From: Trachemys scripta elegans
Lineage: Eukaryota > Chordata > Testudines > Emydidae
DNA length: 64,000 nucleotides
Assembly (NCBI RefSeq): GCF_013100865.1
Contig: NC_048299.1
Coordinates: forward strand, 5,065,433-5,129,432
Direction: 5' to 3'
Part shown: piece after piece, positions 39,820 through 52,399 of the stretch
Layout of the letters: every line of letters begins with the position of its first letter
Numbering within the stretch: the first letter of the stretch is position 1
Made by a program: the position numbers and the translations under genes
The notes under the pieces: model-generated
Seen by the model: only the letters and a program-made list of their open reading frames with translations
Told to the model about the DNA's origin: nothing
The model's database searches: none

Positions 39820-41285
39820 GGGCAGCCACCCCTCCTCCAGTAACTTTGTGACTATCTATGTAGGTGAGCAAAATACTCCTGGTTCTGGCTGATTTTTTGT
39901 AGGGCTCCTACTGCAAGCAAGTCTTGAAACCAGACCATGGAGATTTAGCTTCCAATGACCAATTTCTGGACTCACATCTTGCCAGCTTTCTCCCTGAAAT
40001 AAGTCTCTTGTGTTGTATGATGGGTCTCGCTTCAAGCCATCACACAGTGCAGGGTGAATCAAGGAAATACCTCAAAGGGATAAAGATGCTCTGCAATCAC
40101 TTTTTGTTGCCCCTTGCAGTGGTCACACTCCGTGTGTAATTTTCCTCTTTTGCACTCGTTCTAAAAGTGGATGCAAAATTCTAAGGGCCAGATCTGCCCT
40201 CTTCCATCCTGGCTGCCTTAGCTGGCGATCTCCCTTGTGTAGGGGTATCCCTTTGTGAGATAGGGAGCATACCTGGGGCATGCCTTGGGTGGGAGAGGAC
40301 GTGACTGGACATGGCAGCTGCTCTCACTTGTGCCAGCTGCTAAACTGACTCCCGATTGGCCCCAGAATCAGGGATCTACCCTACAGATCTTATATTATAA
40401 GATTTCCTAGTCAGGGACTGCATCATTTTAAAGTGCCATGCCCACCTACGGTGCTGTATAAATCACAAATAAATCTACACTAAACTTAGGAGCAGGAAGC
40501 ATTCTTGTTCCAGGTGCTGGCGCTCAGGCACCGTGGGGATCGCCAGATTTCACGCTGGACATCCAAAGTTCACGGGTCCCATCTGAAAATCCTGGCTTTC
40601 AGCTTGAGTAATCCAAGGAGGGCATTAATCAGAACGTTGTGTAATACAATTTGCATCTCTCAGTGCTGTGGTTTCTTTAAAGATTGAACACTTCAGCTCA
40701 ATTGAAAATGTCAGTCCTTGCTCATTTTCAGATCAATCTAACTTACGTAGCCCATTGGGGTGAGTGTGTGTGGGTTTTGTTTTTGCATAATGACCACATG
40801 CTTCAATTAAACCTTTTCCCAAGGTCATCTCCAGCTATAACAGAGCAGATTGATTCTGCGGAATTCTTCTCTGTGTCGGGGGGCGAGAAATGCTGCGGTG
40901 GACCCCCTGCTACTACACAGCAGATACCAGGGAGACAAGAGTTGGACGGCGCTGGCAGAAGCCCAGCCAGCAAGTTTGTTCTAGATGAAAAAGTCCCAGC
41001 CTGCAGAACTAAGACAGCAACCCAGGTGCTGCAATGTAACTTCTTCTCCACGACTGGGTAAGGGGGGGCAGGAGGGGAAATCGGGACAAATGCCAAGAGG
41101 CTAATACATAAATAATGAATGCCTGCAGGCAATGTGCAGTGGCTTAAAGTTCTACACATAAACTGCAGTAGGTCAAGTGAGCTCCCATTAGGAGGCTGAG
41201 TGACAGAGTGAAAAGTATCAAACCCGCAGCAAGCCTTTGCAGTCAAGGTAATGTGGAATATTTTAACAGCACTGTCCCTGTGGAG
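39820..41285. other. No recognised gene
   Basis: Frames of 125 codons (plus, 40684) and 147 codons (minus, 41246-40803) overlap antisense and show no domain. Treated as chance frames. Confidence 0.4.
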
Positions 41286-41288
41286 AGC

Positions 41289-41319
<31 letters not shown>

Positions 41320-41328
41320 TTTCTTTCA
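41289..41328 (+). repeat. (TTTC)n microsatellite
   Basis: About ten tandem TTTC units. Confidence 0.95.
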
Positions 41329-41334
41329 CAAAAG

Positions 41335-41890
41335 AAAATCTAATAAAACCAGCCAGCCCGCTGGATTTCACACTCAGGCAACGGATCAGGTTGTGGCTGC
41401 GTTGAGCAAAGAGTAAACAGCCTTCTTTCTTTGGAGAGAGTTCGGCTGGTTTAGGAGCCCTTGGAGGTCTCCGAAGGCAGGATTTGCATCGACAGATGGA
41501 ATGCTGGGTTTTCATGGCAGAGAAGGGGAAAGTCTGAGTGAGAGATGGGCCTGAACCATGACATTTGGACTCGGATTATATATAAATCCCGGGGACAAAT
41601 GAAAGAGAAAACAGTCCTGGTGCTTTGAAATTCCACCCAGCCTGCAGGGTGAAGTCCATTGAGTAACACTGGGTTCCTGAATTAAAAAAAAGATACTTCT
41701 TTGGGAAAGGTGCAACTTTACGCAGCTAGGATTGTGCAATTAGAGACGGCAAAACAAACCACCCTCTCTCAAAGAGAAGAAAGTTTCCTCTTGACCTGAG
41801 AACCTATCAAGGACTTGCAGACGCACCGCCGTACTCCTGCCACCACCCAAGAATAGGCCGATACAAAGAGATCCTTGCACCCAGACACAT
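41335..41890. other. No recognised gene or repeat
   Basis: Anonymous sequence. Confidence 0.4.
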
Positions 41891-41894
41891 ATGA

Positions 41895-42145
41895 CCCCCT
41901 TCCCTCGGGCACACATGACTTTACCGGACCTCCGTGACTTCGGCTTCAGCTGTCAGCAGTGGGGGCGGAGCCGTGACTGTATGTCCCCAACCCACGGCTT
42001 TAGCGGAAGCTGGGGTTCTGAACCCCTATCCCTGAGGCTTCAGCTGGGCTGGAGCTGGGTGCCCCTGACCCCCAGCTCCTGTGAATTTTTGTTTATTGCC
42101 CGCGACTTGTCCGTGACTTTTACTAAAGTGACAAAATCTTAGCCT
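41895..42145. repeat. Unclassified interspersed repeat
   Basis: A distinctive right edge TGACAAAATCTTAGCC, preceded by GCGACTTGTCCGTGACTTTT, and a CAGCTGGGCTGGAGCTGGG interior, resemble a turtle interspersed element. No second copy in the window to compare. Confidence 0.35.
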
Positions 42146-42149
42146 TACT

Positions 42150-42580
42150 TATGATCATCAATTGGTCTTGGCTCCCTTGCAATCCCCGCTGTAGCCCACC
42201 TCCATCCCCAGATGACTCCTGATACTGTCCAGTCCTGAGGCATCTCCCCTCCCTTCAGTCTCTGGAAACCCTAAATATCCAACCCTGGGGGTTAGTTGAA
42301 TGGATTCTGATGAACTAAGACTTGGAGATATGATCTCTGGGTCATCCTGAAGTTTGGAAACAGGCCCAAATTTTCTCCAAGACCATTGTGTCATGTCCAG
42401 TGTACAAATTTGGTCCTCATCTCTCCTGAGAATCAGTATCTCCCAAATCACCAAGCCCAGCTAAATCACCTTTGCACTCCCTGACTGCCTCTGCTGCAGG
42501 CAAAATATCACAAACATGGCCATGCCTATCGTCTCTCCATGCCAACCATCTGCAAAAAGAGCTATACTTTTCATGAGCAA
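42150..42580. other. No recognised gene or repeat
   Basis: Anonymous sequence. Confidence 0.4.
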
Positions 42581-42584
42581 CAGC

Positions 42585-42960
42585 TCTTATACTTGAAGCA
42601 GTGGCATGATGGTCTCAGGAGACCTGGGTTCAAGTCTTGTATCAGCCACAAAGTTCCAGAGTCACCTTGGGAAAAGTCACTTAAAGTCAAATTTTAAAAA
42701 TTCCTACATGATTTAGGAGTTTAAGTCCCATTTTCAGAAGCATCAATATCACTTAGAGACCTATTGACTTTCAATGGGACTTTAGTGACAAAGTGACTTG
42801 GGCACTTTTAAAGATGGGACTTACGCTTCTAAATCACTTAGATACTTTTCAAAATTTTACCTTTAGTCTCTCTGACTCAGTTCCCCATCAGTAAAATGGG
42901 GATAATTCTACTTCACTTTCTCACAGTACTCATCCGTCTTGCCTTTGTTGATTGTAAGCT
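42585..42960 (+). repeat. MIR relic split by palindromic repeat
   Basis: MIR first half at 42585-42690 (GAGACCTGGGTTCAAGTC, ACCTTGGGAAAAGTCACTTA). Second half at about 42870-42935 (ACTCAGTTCCCCATCAGTAA). Between them (42695-42862) is a palindrome with AAATTTTAAAAATTCC and CTTTTCAAAATTTTACC ends. Confidence 0.6.
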
Positions 42961-42984
42961 CATCCGGGCAGGAACTATCTCTCT

Positions 42985-43080
42985 AGAGCTGGCTGAAATT
43001 TTTAGGATGAATAGTGGACTAGACAAAAAAGCAGTTTTGGTTAACCTCAGACTACTTGAGAATGTGTGGCCAATCACAAA
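42985..43080 (+). repeat. AT-rich old repeat fragment
   Basis: CTAGAGCTGGCTGAAATTTT and AGCAGTTTTGGTTAACCTCA. Inverted relative near 12120-12195. Confidence 0.4.
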
Positions 43081-43084
43081 ACAG

Positions 43085-44375
43085 GTGGAGGTAATGGTGG
43101 TGCTGCTGTCTCGTCCTTCCCCCACCCAGCACCCTTCAGTTTCATAGTTCTGACACTAATCGTCAATTCATGAGCTACAGGTTCCAATCCTTGCTCTGTA
43201 ACAGACCTGGAATCTTCAATTCATTGAAAATTCCCAAACCCTTTGATCTAAAGCTATTTCCCCCCTCCCCAGATTTTTGGGCACTGCCACTGAACTGAAA
43301 AAATCTGCTATTCAGCCCGCTGTATGTCTCACTCTGTGTTTATGCAGTGCCTTGCACATTGGAGCCTCCTGGAACTATCATCGTAATAAGAACCAGGTTT
43401 TGTGAGATTTCCACTCCTGGTATGCAGACGCACAATGAGCTCATTTGAACTGACCGTGAACCCTGAACTTTTATAGGTTCCCCCCTTCCCAATTTTCTGA
43501 ATACAAAATGAACCTATAATTAAAAGCAAATAGAGTACATTTTAACAGCTGAATGCTAGCCCCCGGGAAGTAAGAAGGGTTTATTAGGGGAAGGCTGACC
43601 CACTGCCCAGCTCAGCAGTGTATAATAAACAAATCCCAACGTACGGCCGGGCTTGTGTGCTCATTTCTCAGCATAGACTTCGGTCCTCCCTATATTTTGT
43701 ATACACTCGAAAAATGTTACACATTTTTTCAGCGTTTACAGTCTAACCAATGGACATACTGTCTTCCGCACACGCCAAAGCGATACTGCCAGTCTCCAAG
43801 TGGGGAGCTATGCAACTGTAACACACATCATTAGTATTGCTGGAGAGCGGGCTGGAAGGACACCTTTGCTCTCTCAGCAGTTAGCTATTTAAAATATTAC
43901 CCTCTTCATCACTGTGAATAGGGTCCCGGGGGCTTCCCTGGGTTCCGGCAGGAACAGCTGCTGTGTGAATAGTGGCAGTCCCAAAACAGATCTCACCGTT
44001 GACTCTCAGAAAGCCTGGCTGCAAATGGGTCATCAGATGTCACAAGCTGAGACCCAATTAAAAAATAGAGGTGCTATTGGTATAGACCCCCGGCTTGTGG
44101 CTGTGACTCAGAGGACACAGGGGATCTGTTCAAAAGGGCAATGTCTCCGAACTTACTGCCCTGTGCTGTTTTTTCCCTTCTCTCCCCGGGCGTCAAAAGC
44201 GTGCTCCCTGGTCTGGAGTCAAATTTGGGTTGCTGCAAGAACTAACAGCCACAGCTCATTTTAGCTAAAGAAACCACAATTCCTCCTCGGAGGTTTGCTT
44301 TCACGCTAGTATTTTGTACCATATTGATTGACGCCGGACTCTATATCTTGCCATGATTATTGGCTGGAATTTTCA
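43085..44375. other. No recognised gene
   Basis: The 116-codon plus frame (43914-44264) has no recognisable domain. Anonymous sequence. Confidence 0.4.
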
Positions 44376-44379
44376 AAAG

Positions 44380-44660
44380 GAATGAGGTCTGGATTTCAAT
44401 TGGATTTAGGCACTTCAGTCTTATTTGAAATCCCAGCCATAGTTCTCAAGGCTCATTGGGTGGGATTTTCACAGGAACATAAGGGAGTCGGGTGTCTAAC
44501 TTTTTTAGGCTTCTTTGACAATCCCCACCACTGTGGGACCAACTTTGTGGCCCTTTACAAACATTAACTGATTGACTTTCACAGCACCCCAGACAGGCAG
44601 AGTATTATTCATTCCCACTTTATGGGGAAGCAAAGCGGAGAAGTTGGTTGACTCACCCAA
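44380..44660. repeat. Old palindromic repeat and MIR-like pieces
   Basis: GATTTAGGCACTTCAGTCTT and GGATTTTCACAGGAACATAA (44395-44500), then TATTCATTCCCACTTTATGG (44605), MIR-like. Confidence 0.35.
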
Positions 44661-44873
44661 GGGCACAGAGAGATTGTGTATCTATCTTTGCTATGTCCAA
44701 TGCGTCTGCAGCTCAGGTAGGAATACCTGCACTCCCTTTAATCTAGCTAATAACACTCGAAACAGCAGTGGAAACAAGACAGGATGGACTGTCCAGGCCT
44801 GGCTGGAACCCAGGGTATGCGCTAAAAGCCACATGGCCCTTCGCTAAGGCTGTAGCAGGCTCATTAATCTCTA

Positions 44874-45126
44874 AGGGTATGTCTTCACTTACCGGAGGGT
44901 CCGGTGGCAGGCAATCGATGTTCTGGGATCGATCCCGGAAGTGCTCGCCATCGACGCCGGTACTCCAGCTCGGCGAGAGGAGTACGCGGCATTGACGGAG
45001 GAGCCTCCCTGCCACGTCTGGACCCGCGGTAAGTTCGGACTAAGGTACTTCGAATTCAGCTACATTATTAACGTAGCCTAATTTGCGTACCTTAGTCCGA
45101 AGTGGGGGCTTAGTGGGGACCAGGCC
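44874..45126 (+). mobile_element. Hairpin-rich MITE, subtype B copy 2
   Basis: GGGTATGTCTTCACTTACCG at the left and GGACCAGGCC at the right. It shares GGGTCCGG, GATCGATCCCGGAAGTGCTC and CGACGCCGGTACTCC with the 3.66-kb copy. The TCGCGTC hairpin present there is absent here, an internal deletion. Confidence 0.75.
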
Positions 45127-45529
45127 ATAGTGGTCTCGGTGCCACTAGAGGGGACAGAACACCACACCCAGAAGGTGTGTGGATTACACGAACTTTCCTT
45201 GTCTGTGTTGCTGCATCTTCATGGCTATTTTTAGCTGCACTAGGGAAAAGCTAGCTCGGGCGTGCCTGCCCAAGCTGAATTCACACCTCCGATTTCAGTG
45301 TAGACAGACCCTTAGGCCTGCGGTTAGAACTCAGGAGTTCTGTTTCTCCATCTGGAGACGATTGGATGGCGCCCCTGTTTATGGTTTTGGTAACATTCCT
45401 ATGCTATACGCCGGTATGTCGGTGACTCTAGGGCAACTTAGCAGGGATTCCTCCCACGGTCTGGCAAACTGACTAGCTGCATGTGCATCGTATGAGTTGC
45501 CGGTGCTGAAGCTTGGATCAGGACACGTA

Positions 45530-45825
45530 GGGCTGGTCTACACTGGGGGAGGGTGTCGATGTAAGATATGCAACTTCAGTTATGGGAATAGCGTAGCTGA
45601 AGTCGACGTATCTTATTTCGACTTACCTCGGGTCCTCACGGCACGGGATCGACGGCCACGGCTCGTCCGTCGACTCCGCTACCGCCGCTCGCCCTGGCGG
45701 AGTTCCGGAATCGACGGCGAGCATGTTCTGGGATCGATATATCGCGTCTAAACGAGACGCGATATATCGATCCCCGATAGATTGATTACGACCCGTACCC
45801 TAATTAAGGGATTAAAAACCGACCT
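45530..45825 (+). mobile_element. Hairpin-rich MITE, subtype A/B-like copy 3
   Basis: Left GGGCTGGTCTACACTGGG. Hairpins: AGCGTAGCTGAAGTCGAC near 45590, and GATCGATATATCGCGTCT with AGACGCGATATATCGATC near 45733-45770, a long palindrome. The right terminus is eroded near 45825. Confidence 0.7.
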
Positions 45826-46136
45826 AAGCTACGTGACTGTGATCAGAAACCCTTAGCAGTGCTCATCAGCAGTAGTTTCTGCACTTGCTCCCCCATCCAG
45901 ACACAAATCCCTCTGGAGCAATGAGTGCACTTGGCCCATGAAGCAGTGTATGCAAAACTATTAGAGCTGCCCTCTGAATAGAAGCATTCAGAGTCCATGG
46001 ATTTCCTAGGTACTCTCTCCTCCTAGCACTCAGGGGCAGCTGTAATGTGCACATCCCATAATCCTACTAACAAACCTCTGCTCGTGTAGATATATGCAGA
46101 GCATTTAAAGTAGAGAATCTAGTGAATTTCACACTT

Positions 46137-46592
46137 ATGTCCACACTGCAATCGGGAGATGTGATTGTGGCTTGTGTAGACACACCCATAGCAAGTGCAG
46201 TGAGGCTGGCCCAGCACAGGCAGGGACTCAGGCTCGGGCTAACTGCTTCAGCATGGGGCTAGTTGCTGGGGGAGGGGAGGGATAGCTCAGTGGTTTGAGC
46301 ATTGGCCTGCTAAACCCAGGGCTGTAAGTTGAATCCTTAAGGGGGCCATTTAGGGATCAATCTGTCAGGGATGGTACTTGGTCCTGCTGTGAAGGCAGGG
46401 GACTGGACTCAATGACCTTTTAAGGTCCCTTCCAGTCCTACACTTCTATGATTCAGATCCTGAGTGGGCAGAGCTAAGCTGCTGTCCGTCCTGCCCCAGC
46501 TTCGCTGCTGTTCCTAGCTCGATCAAATCTAGCTCTGCTACGTCTGACACATGCTGTAATCACACCTCCTGACTGCAGTGTAGACACACCCT
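46137..46592. mobile_element. Inverted-repeat element split by a SINE
   Basis: Left end TGTCCACACTGCAATC and right end (minus) GGGTGTGTCTACACTGCAGT. Both continue into matching GGAGATGTGATT / GGAGGTGTGATT text. The SINE 46271-46454 lies inside. A related right-end fragment is at 54730-54768. Confidence 0.8.
46271..46454 (+). mobile_element. tRNA-derived SINE with CR1-like tail
   Basis: A box in GGGATAGCTCAGTGGTTTGA, B box AAGTTGAATCC, tail GGACTGGACTCAATGACC and CTTCTATGATTC. The tail differs from the 4.6-kb SINE (AAGGTCCCTTCCAGTCC versus CTTCCAACCC), so at least two SINE subfamilies are present. Confidence 0.9.
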
Positions 46593-46599
46593 TAGACAC

Positions 46600-46915
46600 A
46601 AGGTAAGGTGTGGCTAATGAAAAATGGTCCTGAACCAGACATTCTGAGGAATGAGCTAAGAGACAGAGGTATGGAATTGCTTTGACAGACTGGTTCTGTT
46701 AGCATCCCCGGCATAAATGAAAACTACACAAGCAATCCCAAAGCACAGCCCATCCTCATGTCACATAGGGTATGGCTACACTGCACACTTCTTATGGTGG
46801 TGTGTAGAATACATACACTGCATGTCACACACACACACACACCCCACTCAGCACGTGTATAAATACCAACGCAGACAACGAGGCACTGCTTTGGTGAGTA
46901 AAGACATGCCAGAAC
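46600..46915. other. No gene; short (CA)n tract
   Basis: Anonymous sequence with CACACACACACACACC at about 46827-46843. Confidence 0.5.
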
Positions 46916-46918
46916 CTT

Positions 46919-47150
46919 AGGGTATGTACCCTACATGGCTCTCTGCTCCCCCAAGCAGAGTCCCCCACATCTACCCTGCTATTTTTTACCAGTGTAGTGT
47001 CCTACTGCCTCCCTGCTTCCAGAGCCTTTCACTGCCACAGTGAAAGATTCTGGCTGCGGGGAAAGGCTCTGGCAGGGGGAGACAGTGATGATCTGCCAGA
47101 GCCTTTCACTGAGGCATGTAGCTACACACTGCAGTGTGGACACACCTTGC
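46919..47150. mobile_element. MITE-like element with internal tandem
   Basis: Left TTAGGGTATGTACCCTACAT; right CACTGCAGTGTGGACACACC. Interior: three copies of CAGAGCCTTTCACTG in direct or near-direct order (47020, 47090 and a diverged one). Confidence 0.45.
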
Positions 47151-47159
47151 TTTTCACTA

Positions 47160-47685
47160 TGGCATGCAACTACACCTACTGCCAGCGGGTACAGTACAGA
47201 GATAGTCAGCTGAGTGCTACCCCCCACAGGGCAATGCTGGGGAATGGTATCCCAAACTAGATGTCAATATATTTAAAGGGGGAAATGCCAATATACTGGG
47301 CCTGATTTTCCACTGCCTCAGCCCTTGTCTCATGGCTTTCCCCTGTGCACGGAGGGGGTAAAAAGCTAATTGATGCAAATTACAGTGATTTACAGCCACC
47401 TTCCACGGTGTACGTAAGGATGTGAGGTGCAGGGCACCAGGTCTCCTGTTTCTCTAGAAAACACAAATGTGTAAATGCAGCACCTCAGCTGGCTGGAAGA
47501 ATCAATTACTGAAGCCCTCACTGAATAATTTTCCAGGCCCTCAAACTAAATTTTGCCAAGACTTTGATCTGAGCTCCATCAAAATCCCAGTGAGGTGCTG
47601 ATCCGTGACCTCAGATGTCAAGGCTTATTTTACACCAGTACTGAGAGAAGTATTAGGAAAATAGGGCAACTTCTTGGTGCTAAAA
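47160..47685. other. No recognised gene or repeat
   Basis: Anonymous sequence. Confidence 0.4.
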
Positions 47686-47689
47686 TATA

Positions 47690-48269
47690 GGTATCATGGC
47701 CAGAATTTTGTAAAGGGGGCTCTGGCTGGAGGTGCGGGCTCTGGGGTGGGGCTGGGGTTGAGGAGTTTGGGGTGTAGGAGGGTGCTCCAGGCTGGGACCG
47801 AGGGGTTCAGAGGGCAGGAGGGGGAATCAGGGTTGGGCAGGGGGTTGCAGGTGGCTCAAGGGTGCAGGCTCTGGGCAGCGCTTACCTCAAGCGGCTCCCA
47901 GAAGCAGCAGCATGCCCCCCACTCCAGCTCCTACGCGGAGGTGCGGCCAGGCAACTTTGCTGCGCACTGCCCTGTCTGCAGGCGCTACCCCTGCAACTCC
48001 CATTGGCTGCGGTTCCTGGCCAATGGGAGCTGTGGGGTCAGCACTGGGGGCAGGGGCAGTGTGGGGAGCGGAGCCCCCTGGCTGCCCCTATGTGTAGAAG
48101 CTGGATGGGGCACATGCCGCTGCTTCCAGGAGCTGCGCGGAGTGGCCCCCGACCCTGCTCCTGGGCTCGAGCAAGCCCCAGACCCCACTCCCCAGTGGGA
48201 GCTCGAGGGCCGGATTAAAATGGCAGGCAGGTCAGATGTGGCACACAGGCCATAGTTTGCCCACCCCTG
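47690..48269 (-). mobile_element. hAT element, GC-rich non-autonomous, one end kept
   Basis: The right end on the minus strand is CAGGGGTGGGCAAACTATGG, nearly the same terminus as the 6.0-kb hAT. The interior has G-rich tandem text (GGGTGCTCCAGGCTGGGACC) and an inverted pair CTCCCATTGGCTGCGG / CCTGGCCAATGGGAG. The left end and partner of the flanking CTCTAGCT were not found, so it is truncated on that side. The 193- and 118-codon plus frames are GC-driven by-products. Confidence 0.75.
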
Positions 48270-48279
48270 CTCTAGCTCC

Positions 48280-49195
48280 TAGTACCAAAAGAAAGGGGAA
48301 GGGTTGATGGAAAACCCTGAGACTGACAGTTCCCAGGGGCAATGGGGAGAGGCCAACGCTCCAGATCAGCCTGATTGACAGGGCGGGCAGGCTAATGGGG
48401 GAGTCAGGAGGCCAGGGGGCTCCCATCCTCCAGCTGGGCTGGAGCTGCCCGGAACACAGTGGGGTGGAGCAGGTCAGTGCTGGGAGGGGAGTTGCAGCAA
48501 TTAGACCCAGCGAGGCCAGAGGAGCAGGCTAGGGAGTGGGGCTGGAGGCAGAGCAGCAGCCGGACTGGAACTGGGGATAGAGAAATCCGGAGCTGGGTGC
48601 AGTGAGCAGCTAGGGGGATCCTGGGCAGAGGGTCCAGCGCAGGGAGACACCCCAGGCAAGAGGCCTTGCAGGCCAGACTTGTATGTAATGATCAGTGGGT
48701 CAGGGAAGCATCCAGTGCAGAGAGAGCACCCCAGAGTGGGGACACCTTAGCCCCTGTCCTAAGTGACCACAACAAGGTTGGGGGTCAAGCCCCCAGGAAT
48801 CCTGGGCCCAGCTTTGTTGGGATTACGAGGCCTCTGCCAGACTGGAGAGTGGAAGGGGAGTCCCTGAGGTCAGGCAGGCCTCTGGGTAAAGGGAGTGGGA
48901 GCGAGGACTCAGATCCTTTTGCTAGCCAATTCCACTCGGGGAGTGTATAAGCCAGGAGAGTTCCCTCCCTCCCCCCATAGCAGGACAAATCCTCCACTTA
49001 CATGAGGAACACTGAAAAAGCCGCCCCTGAACTTTTCTCCCTATGTGCATACACACAGCTGTGCGTGTCTCACAAAGAAAAGACTTACTGAACAAAACGT
49101 AGAGTTTTGTAAGTGGAATCCTGTCAGCGGCCACCACCTTGTGCAAACCCCCATTTCAATTGGCCAGGGTGAGTCCTGGAACCGGGCCGCAGTCG
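48280..49195. other. GA-rich block, LTR-like composition
   Basis: Purine-rich text with GGGGCTGGAGGCAGAGCAGC and GTGTATAAGCCAGGAG (a possible TATA region near 48945). Resembles the 12.84-kb block in style. No termini or duplication. Confidence 0.3.
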
Positions 49196-49199
49196 CTTA

Positions 49200-49560
49200 G
49201 ATCAAATCAACAAGAAAAGGCAAAGCCCCTAAACATAACCTAAATGAATCAAAAAGTCCTTGGCCCTCAGGGCATCCATTTCCAGCTCCCTCCCTTGTAC
49301 CCCCAAGAGGTGATAAGATAAGTATCTCAGAGGCAGGCTGGTACTAAGTCATTACTCCCTGAAGTCTCAAGCTGGTCTTTTACTCCTTCTCGGCCTGGTC
49401 CTTCCTCTTTATATGGGGGCTTGCCCTCATTAGCTACAGCAGCTGGGGGCATTCCTATCCATTATTGAAATTCCTCACAGCTGAGCCATTGGGGTAGGGC
49501 TGGTTTTGCTGTCTGTAGGCAAAGATGGTTCTTAACCCCTTCCTGCCTGTGTTTTGTGCA
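49200..49560 (-). repeat. Possible minus-strand LTR promoter region
   Basis: Minus strand reads CCCATATAAAGAGGAAGG (about 49418-49401) after AGGGGTTAAGAACC, a layout common in vertebrate LTRs. No ends found. Confidence 0.3.
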
Positions 49561-49564
49561 GGGG

Positions 49565-51460
49565 TGGAGGGGGTTGGTTGTTGACTCCATCAAGAACCTC
49601 CACCCACACAATCACTTTAAACCAAGGAAATGTGTATTTAAGGGATCCCTCTTTAATATACCTTCATGTTCACCACAGACTCCACCTCTTTGCAAATAAG
49701 ATCCACAAACCTCCAACCTGTGCATTAACAAAACATGCACACACCACATTCCCCCGGATTGCCCTACAATGGAAAACCTCATCTCTGTCCGTTTCAACAG
49801 CAGACATGTCTGCTAGGTATATGTGCACTGGTGATCTGTATGGCATACACACACCTGATCTCCCAGCTCAATCTGTTATTCTCCTATGCAGAAGTCTGAG
49901 GTCAGAATTAAGGTTGGGCGAGGGACTCAGTGTGTCTATTCTAATACTGTACATACTGGAGGTGGTTGTGGTGACTTAGTGTGGCTGTGGGGGGGATTCT
50001 GTTAGCTCCAGAGGCAAGAGGTCAGTCAGTTCACAAGCACAAAACCCTTCTTAACCACATCCCACGACTCACTTGCCCATTAGATGCATTCAGGTCGGAT
50101 CTAGTGTAGAGAGGCAGAACTCCTGGATTACAGGTCAGATGTAAAAAAGACTATTCCACCTTCCCAGGCCTCCCTTGGTTCATGCAGAGACAAATAGCTG
50201 GCCAGACATAGTTGGGCTCATATATTGGGCTCACAGTATCATCCAACCAGGGGATCTGTTGTGTGTGCAAACTCCTCTGGAGTTAAGGATGATGGGACTC
50301 TTTTAGCCAGTGACCTTGTAACCAGCAATGTGAATGGAAGACCAAGATCCCTGGTGGCTAACGATTGACATCCCAGTAAGGCCAGAGGGAACAACTATCA
50401 ATGTCATACTCCTGCCCTATGCCTACTAATGTGTCTAAACGTACTAAGTCTTCTCTTGGAAACCATGTCAGGGGGTCAAAGGCCTTGAATTTGTACAACT
50501 GACCTGCCATATCCCCACCTCACAGCAACCTTCTCACTCACCTGAAGAGACAGACCTGCTTCAGCTGAATGCTCAAACAGGGACCACCAAGACAGGTTCC
50601 TGGCACCAGCTACCCTAAGTTCCTCTGTCTCTCACAATAAACCCTTAAAACTTTTCTTCTCCTATGCAAATCCATCCTCATAAGTCTCCCCCAGCCTTGA
50701 ATAGAGGCAGTGTACAATGGAATGGAAGATACTTCCCAAAGGGTTAGTTAGTCTGTCTCTGAACTCACGTGCTTATGCAAAAGGCAACATTCATCTGCAG
50801 CTGTAGCCTGGTGCAGGTGGTTACCAATGCAGTAGGTGGGTGGCATATCTATCTTTGGAGGGGCAAATGGTGCTTTTTATTGCAAATTCACTCACTTTAA
50901 ACTAGTTGTCGAAACCTCACCGGTCAATGTAGTGACATCAAGAGCATCATCAAGTGGCTCCGTGTGAGTTATGGCCAGAGAAAGAGAAAAATACATATGT
51001 TTAAAAACAACAACAACGAAGGCCAGGCGAGGAAATGCTGTCATGAATATCAAGTGGGAGAGGAGGGGAAAAAGTTCATAAAGTAATAATCCAACAAGTT
51101 TACTTCTAAGTCTACATTTTAGTGGTGAAAGAGCTCTGAGCATTAGAAGTCTAGACAACATGAGCATTGGGTTTCTGGCAGAAGTTCACCGAGTCTTGGT
51201 GCAAAGCGCATACACATACCTGATTTTCCTGCTTAATCTGTTTTTGTTTTGTTTTTTAATCCAGGTGATGGTTATGTTACTGCAGACTTGAGCTGTGAAT
51301 GCAAAAGATAGGTGAGGTCAGACAACTCTATTCGTTACGGGCTGGATGGTGCCCTGTCTTTATGTAGCCATATGGGGTAAGGATTTCTCCATACGCTTAG
51401 CTTATAGGGGCAGGCAAGCTACAATTGAACCAGTGGCGGTTAAGGAGGGATAAGGAGAAC
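49565..51460. other. No recognised gene
   Basis: The 141-codon plus frame (49554-49979) has no recognisable domain and overlaps antisense frames. Anonymous sequence. Confidence 0.4.
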
Positions 51461-51464
51461 AGCA

Positions 51465-51560
51465 GTGTAGCCCAGGAATGGGGCACTGCTCTGGCTTTCA
51501 GGACTCTATTCTCAGCTCCCCCACTGGCTTACTGCATGATCTTGGACAAGACACTTCACC
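51465..51560 (+). repeat. MIR SINE fragment
   Basis: TGTAGCCCAGGAATGGGGCA, then ACTGCATGATCTTGGACAAG and ACACTTCACC, the first half of MIR. Confidence 0.45.
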
Positions 51561-51979
51561 AGCAGGGTAATGTGCTATTCAGTCTGAGTAAGGATGGCAA
51601 AATCTGGCTCTAAGGAAGAATGTTTGGCTAAAAGTATCAGTCCTAAGCAGTGAGTCAGCTGGCACTTAAGAGATTCCCCTTTCGTATTTACTATTATAAT
51701 GAACTGGCTACTCTGTGTGTGTACCACTGCCCTCTACTGGCCAAAATCAGAATGGTTTTACTATGTGTCATAGGCACTATACTATCAACAGATCATGGAG
51801 ATTCTCCTTTAGCTTAAGGGGTAGGGGCATGTGCTTGGTGACCCCTCCTGTAGCAGCAATGTTTTGAGAGAGCAGGGTGTGAAACATCATAAAAGTCACA
51901 AGATGCTAGGGTAACAATTCTGTGGCCACCTCTTCTGAAATGGATTGGTGAAAACTTTCAAATGGCTTGAGAGGATTCT

Positions 51980-52310
51980 GAACTAGAGCTGGTAGAAATG
52001 TTTTTGCTGAAACCTCTTTTTTTTTTAATGAAAAACAGCTTTTTGACTCAACCAAAAATGTGAATGAAGTTTTGTTTTTTTCATTTTGATGAAAAATTTT
52101 CCACCAAAAAAGTGAAACCCCCCAAATGGAAAATATTTCAGTAGATATTTTTGAAGACCAACATTTTTACTGAAAACAGAAAATAACCAAAAGCAGCTTT
52201 TAAATGTTGAAAACAATTGTGTTTGGTTTCAGTTTTTCATAAAAAAAAATTAAAAAAATGGGAAATTTAAAAAAACCCACAATAATTTAAAAAAAAACCC
52301 TTTTCTCCCC
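51980..52310. repeat. AT-rich old repeat
   Basis: AGAGCTGGTAGAAATGTTTT, TTTGATGAAAAATTTTCCAC and long A/T runs; same class as 33.0 kb. Confidence 0.45.
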
Positions 52311-52399
52311 AGCTCTGCTCTAACCCCACTATTATCTCTCAGTGAAGGGTATCATGTGTCTCAGTGCATTGAAAATATCCATCTCTGTTGTGATCCTAA

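Noticed and set aside
40684..41246. Overlapping 125- and 147-codon frames
   Set aside because: They are antisense to each other, with no domain and no splice-supported extension.
47674..48255. 193-codon plus-strand frame as a gene
   Set aside because: It lies entirely in a GC-rich non-autonomous hAT element; the lack of stops follows from composition, and overlapping frames are open too.
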